Below are positions 11,319 through 19,857 of a stretch of DNA of 64,000 nt, piece by piece (position 1 is the stretch's first letter; every line of letters starts with the position of its first letter). The stretch is from Lucinisca nassula. Taxonomy: Eukaryota > Mollusca > Bivalvia > Lucinida > Lucinidae. The stretch is taken from positions 46,555,431-46,619,430 of the forward strand of contig OY757026.1 of assembly GCA_963580285.1 (NCBI GenBank). The letters are read 5' to 3'. Below the pieces are notes generated by a model that saw only the letters and a list, made by a program, of their open reading frames with translations, made no database searches and was not told the origin of the DNA. The position numbers were made by a program, and so were the translations under genes.

Positions 11319-11492
11319 TTAACCCATATTTGCCTAGTGGCCCTTTTTTGGGACAATGGCAAACAGTGAAGACCCAGATCAGATGCCGCATACATTTTTG
11401 TCCAACATACAAAACAAACCAGATACCCTTATAATTGGAAAGGGGCTACTCCAAACTTCAGGTCGAATATTCCTTTTTCATATATGGGTTAA
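11319..11492. repeat. TTAA-flanked MITE, half core
   Basis: TTAA at 11319-11322 and 11489-11492 with outer cccatattt/atatatggg. Only the left half of the hairpin core is present (gcaaacagtgaagaccc). It has no right arm. Confidence 0.75.
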
Positions 11493-11626
11493 CGATGGGT
11501 TTTGTTTTTTTCTATTTAACTGATCTGCAAACACTATTAAAGTCATATTTAGCCATTCCATCAAACTAGTGAAGCTTTTATCTGAGGAACATTAGGTTAA
11601 ATAATTTTGCACACTGACTTAATGTC

Positions 11627-11908
11627 TTGAAGAAATAGATGGGCTGCATGATGCTTCCATGCAGAGCTGAAACCGACCTCAAACAAGAACTGGTAAACCG
11701 CTTAGAGGATCTAAGCCTGCCCAGGCAAAGTGGTGCGAGTCGGACCGTCCATGCTTATAAACCACATTGGTTTCATTGGGTGACAGGGCTTGAGATGTCA
11801 TTTCATCTCAATGTCGGGTAAAAGTCCCACAAAATTGGAAGCAACGTTTCCAAAATGACCTATACACCGTTGATGGGGACGTTAAACTTTTAATCAAACA
11901 AACAAACA
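11627..11908 (+). mobile_element. SINE S1
   Basis: Flanked by gacttaatgtc / gacttaatatc (11616-11626, 11909-11919). It reads from ttgaagaaatagatgggctg to (caaa) on the plus strand. It is inserted beside the right half of an FB1-like copy (11920-11990). Confidence 0.88.
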
Positions 11909-11989
11909 GACTTAATATCATTGAGCAGAAAGAAGGAAAACAATGTATATCTATGTAAACCCCCATGTTTCACTATAGACACATCCAAA

Positions 11990-12338
11990 GTCTATCCTCA
12001 CACAAGGTAAAAGGTCAACAGCTTTGTTTTTTCTGATTGGCAAAAACACTTCCGATTCTATACTTCACGTAGTTGTGGGCTAATTATTTTCTGTAATTAC
12101 TATCATTTAAGAGTCTGCTTACCAAACTTATTTACCATGATCAATTTTTAGATATTCAACTGCTTCTTTTGCAAATAAATTCAGGCGGATAATGTATTTG
12201 TTTTGATCTTATATCCGTTTAGCAAATGAGGTGCATCAACTGCATTTTATCACAAATATAGGTAATTTTAAAAAGGTTTTACGCAACAAAATGCGCGACA
12301 CAATGTTAGATGAGATTGGTTCTGTATTATTTGTTACT
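11990..12338. other. No feature recognised
   Basis: AT-rich; no exon, repeat or structured element could be supported. Confidence 0.3.
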
Positions 12339-12567
12339 TTAACCCATTTAGTACCGGAAGCCCCAAAATGGGTACCCTGGCAAACAGTGCAGGCCCAGAT
12401 CAGATGCTGCAGAACGCGGCATCTGATCAGGGCCTACAATGATTGCAAAAAGTTCAGCAATTTTCCAAATAAATTTTGAAGAAAACACAACCTAACACCC
12501 CTAAATTTTGAGATGGACTCCTGCTATATATGAGGAGGAAGATTCCATTTGGTACCAAAAGGGTTAA
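12339..12567. repeat. TTAA-flanked PN MITE (inverse orientation)
   Basis: TTAA at 12339-12342 and 12564-12567; outer cccatttagtacc and ggtaccaaaaggg. The core is gcaaacagtgcaggccc...gggcctacaatgattgc. Confidence 0.85.
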
Positions 12568-12613
12568 AAACATAGAGTATCAAAGATAACTTAATTTTGC
12601 AGGAGAAATGAGT

Positions 12614-12857
12614 TTAACTCTTAGGATGACATGTAAAGCTGCATCTTAAAATGTCATCTGTTTATGTCGTCTGCTAAATCTTCTAGCAAACTTTTTAAAA
12701 ATATGTGTATATTTGCATGCAGGCAAACAGTGTGGACCCTAATCAGACTGCTCCTGTTGGAGCAGTCTGATCTGGGTCCACACTGTTTGCAAAAATGATT
12801 TTTAAAGCTACCAGCAGACGATAAAGCAGACGAAAACTGTTGTGATTGGTATCTTAA
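12614..12857. repeat. TTAA-flanked P4 MITE
   Basis: TTAA at both ends, gtcatctgtttatgtcgtct, then the core gcaaacagtgtggaccc / gggtccacactgtttgc around ggagcagtctgatc, and agcagacgataaagcagac. Confidence 0.8.
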
Positions 12858-13129
12858 TTATACAATGTATATTTGAAAACCTCATTGACACCATATGGAA
12901 ACACAGCTATTTTGCCAACCAGATAAAGGAGGAACTCTAACTGACGAGGCATTGGCGCAAGTGCAATTAAATGTAAACAAAGTCACATGTCAAAACATTG
13001 GATCCATTTATATAAATATATGAATATCCATATAGTGCATAGCAAAGCCTCTGACCAGACTGCATGTGTGCACAGGCTAATCTGTGTTTTGTACATATGT
13101 CCTAAGATATATTTTTGCTTGCTGCAACC

Positions 13130-13365
13130 TTAACCAATAAAGTGTCAATCACAAAAATTGTTGTCTGCTTTGTTGTCTGCAGGTTACTTTTAATGTCAAA
13201 GTGCAAACAGTTTGGACCCAGATCAGAATGTCCCTCAAGGAGCAGTCTGATCTGGGTCCACACTGTCTGCCTGTATGCAAAAATATTTCTAAAAAGTTTG
13301 CAAGAAGATTCAACAGACAACATAAGCAGACGACATTTTCAGATGCAGTTTTTCTTTATCACTCT
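13130..13365. repeat. P4 MITE, opposite orientation
   Basis: Starts ttaaccaataaagtgtc, with ttgttgtctgctttgttg, the core gcaaacagtttggaccc / gggtccacactgtctgc, and aacagacaacataagcagac. Confidence 0.78.
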
Positions 13366-13367
13366 CT

Positions 13368-13612
13368 GTGCTAAATCAGCAGACGACAAATTGCTGATAT
13401 TTTTTCAATATATTTTTTTCTATTTTTTCCCAGATTACAGGACTTGCTATCTCAAGCAAAAAAGTCAAATCCTGTTTTCTAAGAAATATAAAACAGGATT
13501 TGACATTTCATGCAAATTGTCTCCACAGGAGACAATTTGCATGAAATGTCAAGTCCTGTAATCTGGGAAAAATAAGAAAAATATTTCAAAATGTCGTCTG
13601 CTGAAACAAATA
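13368..13612. repeat. P3 palindromic MITE
   Basis: cagcagacgacaaattgctg left and atgtcgtctgctg right. The arms contain aggacttg and catgcaaattgtctcc in both orientations. It ends about 180 bp from the kinase stop, in the likely 3' UTR or flank. Confidence 0.78.
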
Positions 13613-13787
13613 CCCAGCATTGAGAGTGTTAATGGTCAATAAATGCGACTGGCTATTCCATCCTACTTTCAGCAGACTTGGATAAAAAAGAATTCTGATT
13701 TTAAAGACTCCTGTCTTCGACGCAGTCCATTTACTGGCACAGGATCAATATTATACAAATCCAGACTTAAAAACAAACACAGGTCTA

Positions 13788-13912
13788 TCAGACTTTCAGT
13801 GTAGTCCGTATACGAGATCTCCGTGTCGGTTTAGCTGGGGACATAGACTGGTTCACCATTTCATCCATCTCAGGCAGAAGACTTAGACCAGGAATGTTGA
13901 AGACAGACGCAG
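13788..13912 (-). CDS. CDK14: CDK14-like terminal exon with stop codon
   Basis: The terminal exon (125 nt) completes Ala and encodes ASVFNIPGLSLLPEMDEMVN, QSMSPAKPTRRSRIRTTLKV and TGA at 13790-13788. The ASVF.IPGL...PE stretch aligns with the region after the kinase domain in CDK14. The tail is basic and shorter than in vertebrates. The acceptor is ttttcag. I did not find a convincing AATAAA on the minus strand in the next few hundred bases, so the 3' UTR end is unknown. Confidence 0.92.
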
Positions 13913-14049
13913 CTGAAAACAGAAAATAACGCATTTGCCGTAATTATCCGATATGCTACAATACTGCAAAACTCCAAAAAATTTGGGCACCTTGAGGACC
14001 TGCTGCATTTCTCCTAAAATTTCAGCAAAATTGTTTCATCATACAGCAA

Positions 14050-14275
14050 AAAATTCAATAATACATGAGCAAGATTCTATTTATCATATGCAATTAAAAT
14101 GCATTTTATTCACAATTGTTTAATAAAAATGTCAATATTCCGCTTTTAGTAAATGCGACGTCGTTAAGGATATCTAACTAATTTGCATATTAAATCCACT
14201 AGAGGATTATCAAATTTATTACATGATGTTATTAGATTCTCAGACGCGACGTCATATGATAAAATCACATAATTT
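14050..14275. repeat. P12 MITE
   Basis: gattctatttatcatatgc, aaatgcgacgtcgttaagga, aatccactagaggattatc and cagacgcgacgtcatatg follow the P12 order. Confidence 0.7.
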
Positions 14276-14321
14276 TATCCAATGAAAAGCCTTACACTGA
14301 TTACAACAGAAGTCAACTGAA

Positions 14322-14640
14322 AAGTTTTGTTTGTTTGATTTGAGGTTTACCATCCCCATCAACACTATTTAGGTCATTTTGGAGAAGTTGCTTCCAGTTT
14401 CGTGGGACTATCCCTTGACATTGAGATGAAATGACTTCTTAAGCCCCGACACCCAATGAAACCAATAGGGTTTATATGCATGGACAGTCCAACTCGCGCC
14501 ACTTTACCTGGGCAGAGTTACACCTCCTAAGCGGTTTACCAGTATTCATGTGTGTTTGGTTTCAGCTCTGCGAGGAAGCATCATGCAGCCCAATCTATAT
14601 CTCCAAGCCCAGATGGGCGGGGGGCCGAGCTGCTAAAGTA
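14322..14640 (-). mobile_element. SINE S1
   Basis: Minus-strand copy with the tail at gtttgtttgatttgaggttt and the head at tatctccaagcccagatggg. No duplication was identified. Confidence 0.8.
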
Positions 14641-14955
14641 GAATAACCCCGACTGTTACCAGTGTTCAATCTATGCTGCGCCATTGCGCCCTGGGCCCGC
14701 TTTTTACATGAGGGGCGCACTAGAGATCATTCAATGGGCCCGTCGGGCGCAACTGTAGAATTTAGAGACTGTTTCTTCTGGAGTTTATTTTTGCGATTTT
14801 CTCACGGTTTTTCGGCTGCCTGTTGCGTTGATCAAAAACCACATGTTGCCTGATCAAAATAACTTAGAAAAACATTTTGTTTCATCTGTTTAACTAGTAC
14901 CAATTCTATTTTTTATAAACCCAAATCGACGTTTTGTTTACCGGGGATGCGGCCA
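14641..14955. other. Stretch with no recognised feature
   Basis: Slightly GC-richer, with gcgccctgggcccgctttt. The 63-codon ORF from 14662 has no recognised domain. It is bounded by SINE S1 and by the LINE 3' end. Confidence 0.35.
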
Positions 14956-15158
14956 TGTTGTTGTTGTTGTTGTATCTTATAGCTCCCCCGCTTATTTCTT
15001 CGAGGCACACGTCTATGACGTTAAAAATTTGGCTGGCGTTCTAATAAAAAGTTTAGTAAAAGGAGTAATAAAAGTTCATAAGCTGGTGATATGTACAGTT
15101 ATGTGCTGGTAACTTATGTACAATGTTAAAACTTCACTGTGCTGTCTCTGTATCCACT
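14956..15158 (-). repeat. LINE 3' UTR ending in (CAA)n
   Basis: About 200 bp follow the RT stop and end with five CAA units (seen as ttg repeats at 14956-14972 on the plus strand). The sequence then changes to unrelated DNA at ggccgcatcccc. This gives the element's 3' end to within a few bases. No clear target-site duplication could be identified because the 5' end is unresolved. Confidence 0.7.
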
Positions 15159-18100
15159 TCATGGAGGTTCTGCAGCCCGCTTTAAGGCAATCACTCTCCT
15201 TACATGTATCTTATTGATAAATTCCCTTGTATACAGTTCTAACGACCCCAACTTTTCCTGGTCTATAGTCTCATAATTCACCAATTTAGAGGCGTCTAAA
15301 GTCAATTGTGTTAAGAATGCCGGATTTTGGAGTTGTTGGCTAGCTTCTGGTAACAGAATATTACTTGTTGCGAGTTTCTGTATGTATGCGTTCCTCTCTG
15401 CTTCCAGGAAGGTACATTCTCCCAGGAAATGTTGTCTCGTTTCTGGAGCAACCATACATAGTTTACAAGTAGAGTTCACAGCATATTGATTAAAAGCTGC
15501 TCTGTTAGCTTGAAGTATATAAGTACCAGTTAAAAGTTTACACTTAATCTGTGCTCTTCTGCTGTCATGAATATTAGTTCTAACAGTAGACCAAATGTAA
15601 TGACAAGAACCAATTTTTAAGGCGTTAGAATTTAAGTATTTTGTTGAAGATTTGTTTTCAATATCAGCCTGCCAGCTAGATACCACCATATCATGTATTT
15701 TGTGGTTAACAGTAGTTTTCCATTCATTCTTAGTAGGGGGTTCCTTTATGAGCCCAAAAATGGATGGGAGGTCATAGTGCTCTAGAATACTTTTGATATA
15801 AGTGAAAATACTCTCTTGAGGGGAATCTCTCATAACTAATTGCCTTTGTGCTATTTCACGCTCAATTGAATTTTCATTTCTAATCATACTCCCAAACAGA
15901 GAGAGAAGATTTTTATGCAATACTGCTTCCACAGGCAAAACACCTAGGAGAGCTAGGCAGGCAGAATTGGAGGTATTGTCAGGTAGACCCTGAATTTGTT
16001 TCAAGGATTTTCTTTGAAATTTTTCAAGATTTTCTATATCTTTTGGTCTCAGAAATTGGGTTTCCAGCCCATAGAGTAGTCTTGGTATTACGAAAGTAGA
16101 CCAGATATGGCTATTTTGAGATGCATTGAGGCCATTTCCCCCATGAAACCCAGCCCCCATTAATGAGTAAGCAGTCTTTCTCCCTAAAGTAATCTTTCCC
16201 TGGGTGTCCACTTTTTGAGATGTATTTCTCAATATTCCTAGGTGCACTGTATCGTCTGTTGCATCTACTTTTTCCCCAGCTAAAAATATGTCAAAATCGA
16301 GATCTTTCTTTCTACGACCGGTATAGCAGAGGATGTGGCTTTTTGTTGGGTGAATACAATATCTATCACAGTTGGCACTATTTTCTACGTCCCAAACCAT
16401 AATCTGCATCTCAGCCTTGCTTCCGCTCATTAATGCCAGATCATCTGCCACTGTAATGTGAGGAATACTGATACATCCAATTTTGGAACCTGTGTATGTC
16501 TTTTCCAGATGCAGTAGTAATGGGTTGTTGTATCTCTTATAGTGTCCTGTGGATAGAACTCCGCCCTGTCTCACTCCCTGCTTAATGTTGATCGGGTGTG
16601 ATAGTTCTCCTGCCCATTTGATCCTGGAGGAGCAGTCTGAGTAGAGGTCCTTCAGCAACAGCCATTCCCTTCCTCTAACACCGTCCAAATATAACTTCCG
16701 CAGGAGAGAATTTTGATCGACCACATCGAAAGCCTTCTGGGTATCCAGTGTTGTAAGAAAAAGGTCCTGCTTATTGTTGTTTGCTTCCAGGACACACTCC
16801 GACAGGATAAGTGCAGCATTCAAAGATGAACAGCCTGAAGTAAAACCCTTCTGTAGTCTAGATTGAGTATCATCAAAGGTCTGCATATGACGGGCATTGA
16901 TTATATGTTCCAGGACTTTAAGGATGACCGGGGTAACTGTGATGCCTCTGTAGTTTCCCGGGTTGCTTGGATCTCCCTTTTTATAAATAGGGGTCAGAAT
17001 GCCCTCTTTGAGTATCGCAGCAATTGTCCCTGAAGCAATGAGATAATTCAGGAGACAGGTTAAGTATCCATGGACTTCCTGACCAGCCAGTTTGAGATGT
17101 TCACTTGTTAGCCCCATTATATCTACAGCTTTGTTGTTATTTAGTCGTTTTAGAGCGGCAATCACCTCCGCATCAGTAACTGGAGTAATCGGTGAGGTTT
17201 CTGCTTTACAGATCTGTTCGATGGCCTCAACATCAAGGTCTACCATCTTCTTGTACTGTTGGTCAAATTGAAGTTTGTCTGAAGGGGTTGCGAGTTTCTC
17301 AAAGTGCTCCGCCCATCCCTCACGAATCTCATCTGTGGTTTCATACTCCCTACCTTCCAAAATCAGTGTTTGCAGCTGTGTATTGGATGTCTTACGTTGG
17401 TTATCCACCAATTTGAAAAATGTCCTAGGGTCATTCCTTGAATTCATAATCTCTTCCACCTTGTCCTTCCTCATTTTTATTGCTTCCAACCTCTGTTCTT
17501 TTCTTAGGGTTCTTTTAGCCGCTTTCCTATTCCTAACAGTTTCATCAGAGCTGTCTGTTGGTGAGCCTGACTGTCGCCAATTCCACCATGCTAGTCTGCT
17601 ATCCCTTACCGCATCATGTATTCTACTTGACCATGGTCTATTTCTCATCTGACGGATAATGGCTTCAGACCTGTGTTTTGGTATACTTGATGAGGTTGCC
17701 TGCTTCAACACTGCATTCAAGTGGCTAAGTGGGTAGATGATGTTTATCTCAGAGTTGAGAGAGGGGAGGAAGGTGTCAAAGGGGAGAAGGTTCCTTCTGA
17801 TGGATGCCTGATAGACCTTCTTATCACATTTATCCCATTTTGGTTTGCATGTGACTTTAATATTCTGTCTCACTCTACTTTTGATCTGGAAATCGAATGT
17901 GCCTACCACTTGGATGTGGTCTGAGGTATTAAGAGAGTTCCTGGTCTCCACTGAGATCTCCCTCACTGCATGTTTACTCTGGTCATTGTAGAAAATGTAA
18001 TCAATTTCTGCCTTGTCGGATTTGTTCGGATGAAAGAAGGTTTCGTTCCCGACCTGTTCATGAGACAAGTTATTGGTTACAACGAAGCTTTCCAGAAGGA

Positions 18101-18626
18101 CATCCTGAATGTTGCCTTTACGAGGTTTCAGCGAAGCATTCATGTCACCAACTATCAGGACACTATGTGTTCTGTTGTAGATGTTCAAGATTTCCTCTAG
18201 CTGGTCCAAAACCTGTTGGAAATTTTCTCTGTCTGTAGAAGAACCCTTAGAGTTTCTGCTTGGCATATACACACAGGAAATCAGCAGCGGGGGTACGGTC
18301 ATAATCTCAATAGCAACGATCCTATTACCTCCCACAGACAGTTTCTTCACTGTGTTGTTCATCTTCTTGCTATAGAGTATAGCGACACCGCCATATCCTC
18401 GTGGCTTCTGTATAGGAGGAAGAGGGTTCTCGTCATCCACCGCTTTACTATGAGCATAGTGAGAACAGAACATCTTTTCCAAATCTGGGAGCTGAAAATT
18501 AAACAACCAATGCTCCTGTATGGCCAGAATATCACACTTTTTAAGGCACTCCTTGACAAACACTGAATTACTCTCTATGTTTTTAACATTGAGGGTACCC
18601 ACTGTTATGAGCTTTGTCTTCTCCAT
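15159..18626 (-). CDS. LINE endonuclease/reverse transcriptase
   Basis: 1155 residues from ATG 18626. Residues 1-245 are an AP-type endonuclease: N13, QE38HW, Y120MPS, GD161MN163, SD236H. The RT domain spans about 500-800 with KKGDPSNPGNYRG near 547, DTQKAFDVVD (motif A), GVRQGGVLS (motif B) and VADD near 726, where Val replaces the usual Phe/Tyr before the two catalytic Asp. A C-terminal C-x2-C-x8-H-x4-C motif sits near 1052-1069. The order EN-RT-zinc knuckle is typical of CR1/L2/Jockey-group LINEs. No disabling change is visible. It nicks target DNA and reverse-transcribes its RNA there. Confidence 0.92.
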   Translation of the reverse strand: MEKTKLITVGTLNVKNIESNSVFVKECLKKCDILAIQEHWLFNFQLPDLEKMFCSHYAHSKAVDDENPLPPIQKPRGYGGVAILYSKKMNNTVKKLSVGGNRIVAIEIMTVPPLLISCVYMPSRNSKGSSTDRENFQQVLDQLEEILNIYNRTHSVLIVGDMNASLKPRKGNIQDVLLESFVVTNNLSHEQVGNETFFHPNKSDKAEIDYIFYNDQSKHAVREISVETRNSLNTSDHIQVVGTFDFQIKSRVRQNIKVTCKPKWDKCDKKVYQASIRRNLLPFDTFLPSLNSEINIIYPLSHLNAVLKQATSSSIPKHRSEAIIRQMRNRPWSSRIHDAVRDSRLAWWNWRQSGSPTDSSDETVRNRKAAKRTLRKEQRLEAIKMRKDKVEEIMNSRNDPRTFFKLVDNQRKTSNTQLQTLILEGREYETTDEIREGWAEHFEKLATPSDKLQFDQQYKKMVDLDVEAIEQICKAETSPITPVTDAEVIAALKRLNNNKAVDIMGLTSEHLKLAGQEVHGYLTCLLNYLIASGTIAAILKEGILTPIYKKGDPSNPGNYRGITVTPVILKVLEHIINARHMQTFDDTQSRLQKGFTSGCSSLNAALILSECVLEANNNKQDLFLTTLDTQKAFDVVDQNSLLRKLYLDGVRGREWLLLKDLYSDCSSRIKWAGELSHPINIKQGVRQGGVLSTGHYKRYNNPLLLHLEKTYTGSKIGCISIPHITVADDLALMSGSKAEMQIMVWDVENSANCDRYCIHPTKSHILCYTGRRKKDLDFDIFLAGEKVDATDDTVHLGILRNTSQKVDTQGKITLGRKTAYSLMGAGFHGGNGLNASQNSHIWSTFVIPRLLYGLETQFLRPKDIENLEKFQRKSLKQIQGLPDNTSNSACLALLGVLPVEAVLHKNLLSLFGSMIRNENSIEREIAQRQLVMRDSPQESIFTYIKSILEHYDLPSIFGLIKEPPTKNEWKTTVNHKIHDMVVSSWQADIENKSSTKYLNSNALKIGSCHYIWSTVRTNIHDSRRAQIKCKLLTGTYILQANRAAFNQYAVNSTCKLCMVAPETRQHFLGECTFLEAERNAYIQKLATSNILLPEASQQLQNPAFLTQLTLDASKLVNYETIDQEKLGSLELYTREFINKIHVRRVIALKRAAEPP

Positions 18627-19837
18627 CTCTTCTCGGAGGCACGGCCTGTCCCTAAAAAAGGTCTCTTTTTTTGTGCATCTAATATTGGGTGTATAGTATG
18701 TGTATTTGCATTGTCCTGAATAGGTTCACTATGTGTCAAGTCCTTGGTAGTAAGGTCTATGAAGACTGTATCCTCTTTTCCCTCATGGGGTATTAGCTGA
18801 CTCGGAGATTCACTCATATCTTTTTCCATATCCGTAGGGACTTGCATCGGTATAGTGATGTTTTCTCTCCTTTTACTAGTAGTAACTTCTGGTTCTGCAC
18901 TTTCAGTCTCCAAAGTCAAGCTCCTAGTGGTAGACTGCATTGCCTCCCCAGCATCTGTATGACCTGTAGTGGGGTTTTCTGTGGTTTGCACTTTGTCCCC
19001 TTGTGAATTTCCTATTGGTCTGTTTTTGGCTATACAGACGTTTGCGTGGTGCCCTTGGCTATTTTTCCCTGTATTTGGATCCCGAAGACTGCTTACTCCA
19101 TTTTCATAGAGAGGCTGCCCTTGTGCATGTCTTGTTCTCATTTCATTGTGCCAAGTTCCTAATTGATTGGGGAAAGAAAAATTCCTAGGGCCAGGTGTAA
19201 CCGGGACAAACTGTATACCAGGTTCCTGCAAGGGTATGTTCTGCTGGCGCGTATATGGTCCAGCGTGCAACCCCCCAGATATATGTTGGGTTCCCACTGT
19301 TGTCTGATAGGGATTCAGCAGTGGGATGTTACAGGCTTGTGGATGGAGGTTGTGGTAAGGTCCCCGATAAGGTGGCATAACAAATGCTTGAGGTTGAGAA
19401 TGCTGGAAGGGTCCATAATTGGGTGGGGGTATGAAACTGGGTGGCATACTGGGCATATGCATTCCTAGATTAGGTAAATGCTGGCTTGGGGCATGATTGC
19501 TCAGAACAGCCATACCAGCTATATTCCTTTGCTGCAGCACTTGCATTTCCACATTTTGAAGTCTTAATTTTAATTGCTCCATCTCTACATTGCGTATGCT
19601 CTCCCTCATTTTGGACATTTCCTGTTCTACCATAGAGGACATGTGCATAGTCATTAATTGGTCCTTAGTAATGGTCTCTGCACAAGGGGTCCCAGACAAG
19701 AGCCTCTTATTAATATTTCCAACCCCTTCTGTTTGATTTTCTTTAGGACTTAAAAGAACCTCCCGCCTCAATATTTTGTTTGAGTTTTCCAAGTCATTAA
19801 TTTTCTTTTCATAATTATTAAGAAGAGACCTTGCCAT
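18605..19837 (-). CDS. LINE ORF with coiled coil (second ORF)
   Basis: 410 codons from ATG 19837. The N-terminus (LLNNYEKKINDLENSNKILR) predicts a coiled coil; the middle is rich in Pro, His, Asn and Gln; the end is charged and basic. No catalytic motif is visible, so a structural, Gag-like role is inferred. The frame stays open upstream to 19891, overlapping the end of ORF1 by 34 nt in the -1 frame beside the run AAAAAAAGGGGG, so ORF1 and this ORF could be joined by frameshifting or by reinitiation after TAG. Its stop overlaps the start of the endonuclease/RT ORF by 22 nt. Confidence 0.7.
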   Translation of the reverse strand: MARSLLNNYEKKINDLENSNKILRREVLLSPKENQTEGVGNINKRLLSGTPCAETITKDQLMTMHMSSMVEQEMSKMRESIRNVEMEQLKLRLQNVEMQVLQQRNIAGMAVLSNHAPSQHLPNLGMHMPSMPPSFIPPPNYGPFQHSQPQAFVMPPYRGPYHNLHPQACNIPLLNPYQTTVGTQHISGGLHAGPYTRQQNIPLQEPGIQFVPVTPGPRNFSFPNQLGTWHNEMRTRHAQGQPLYENGVSSLRDPNTGKNSQGHHANVCIAKNRPIGNSQGDKVQTTENPTTGHTDAGEAMQSTTRSLTLETESAEPEVTTSKRRENITIPMQVPTDMEKDMSESPSQLIPHEGKEDTVFIDLTTKDLTHSEPIQDNANTHTIHPILDAQKKRPFLGTGRASEKRWRRQSS

Positions 19838-19857
19838 TTTCAGCTGCTCTTCCAACT

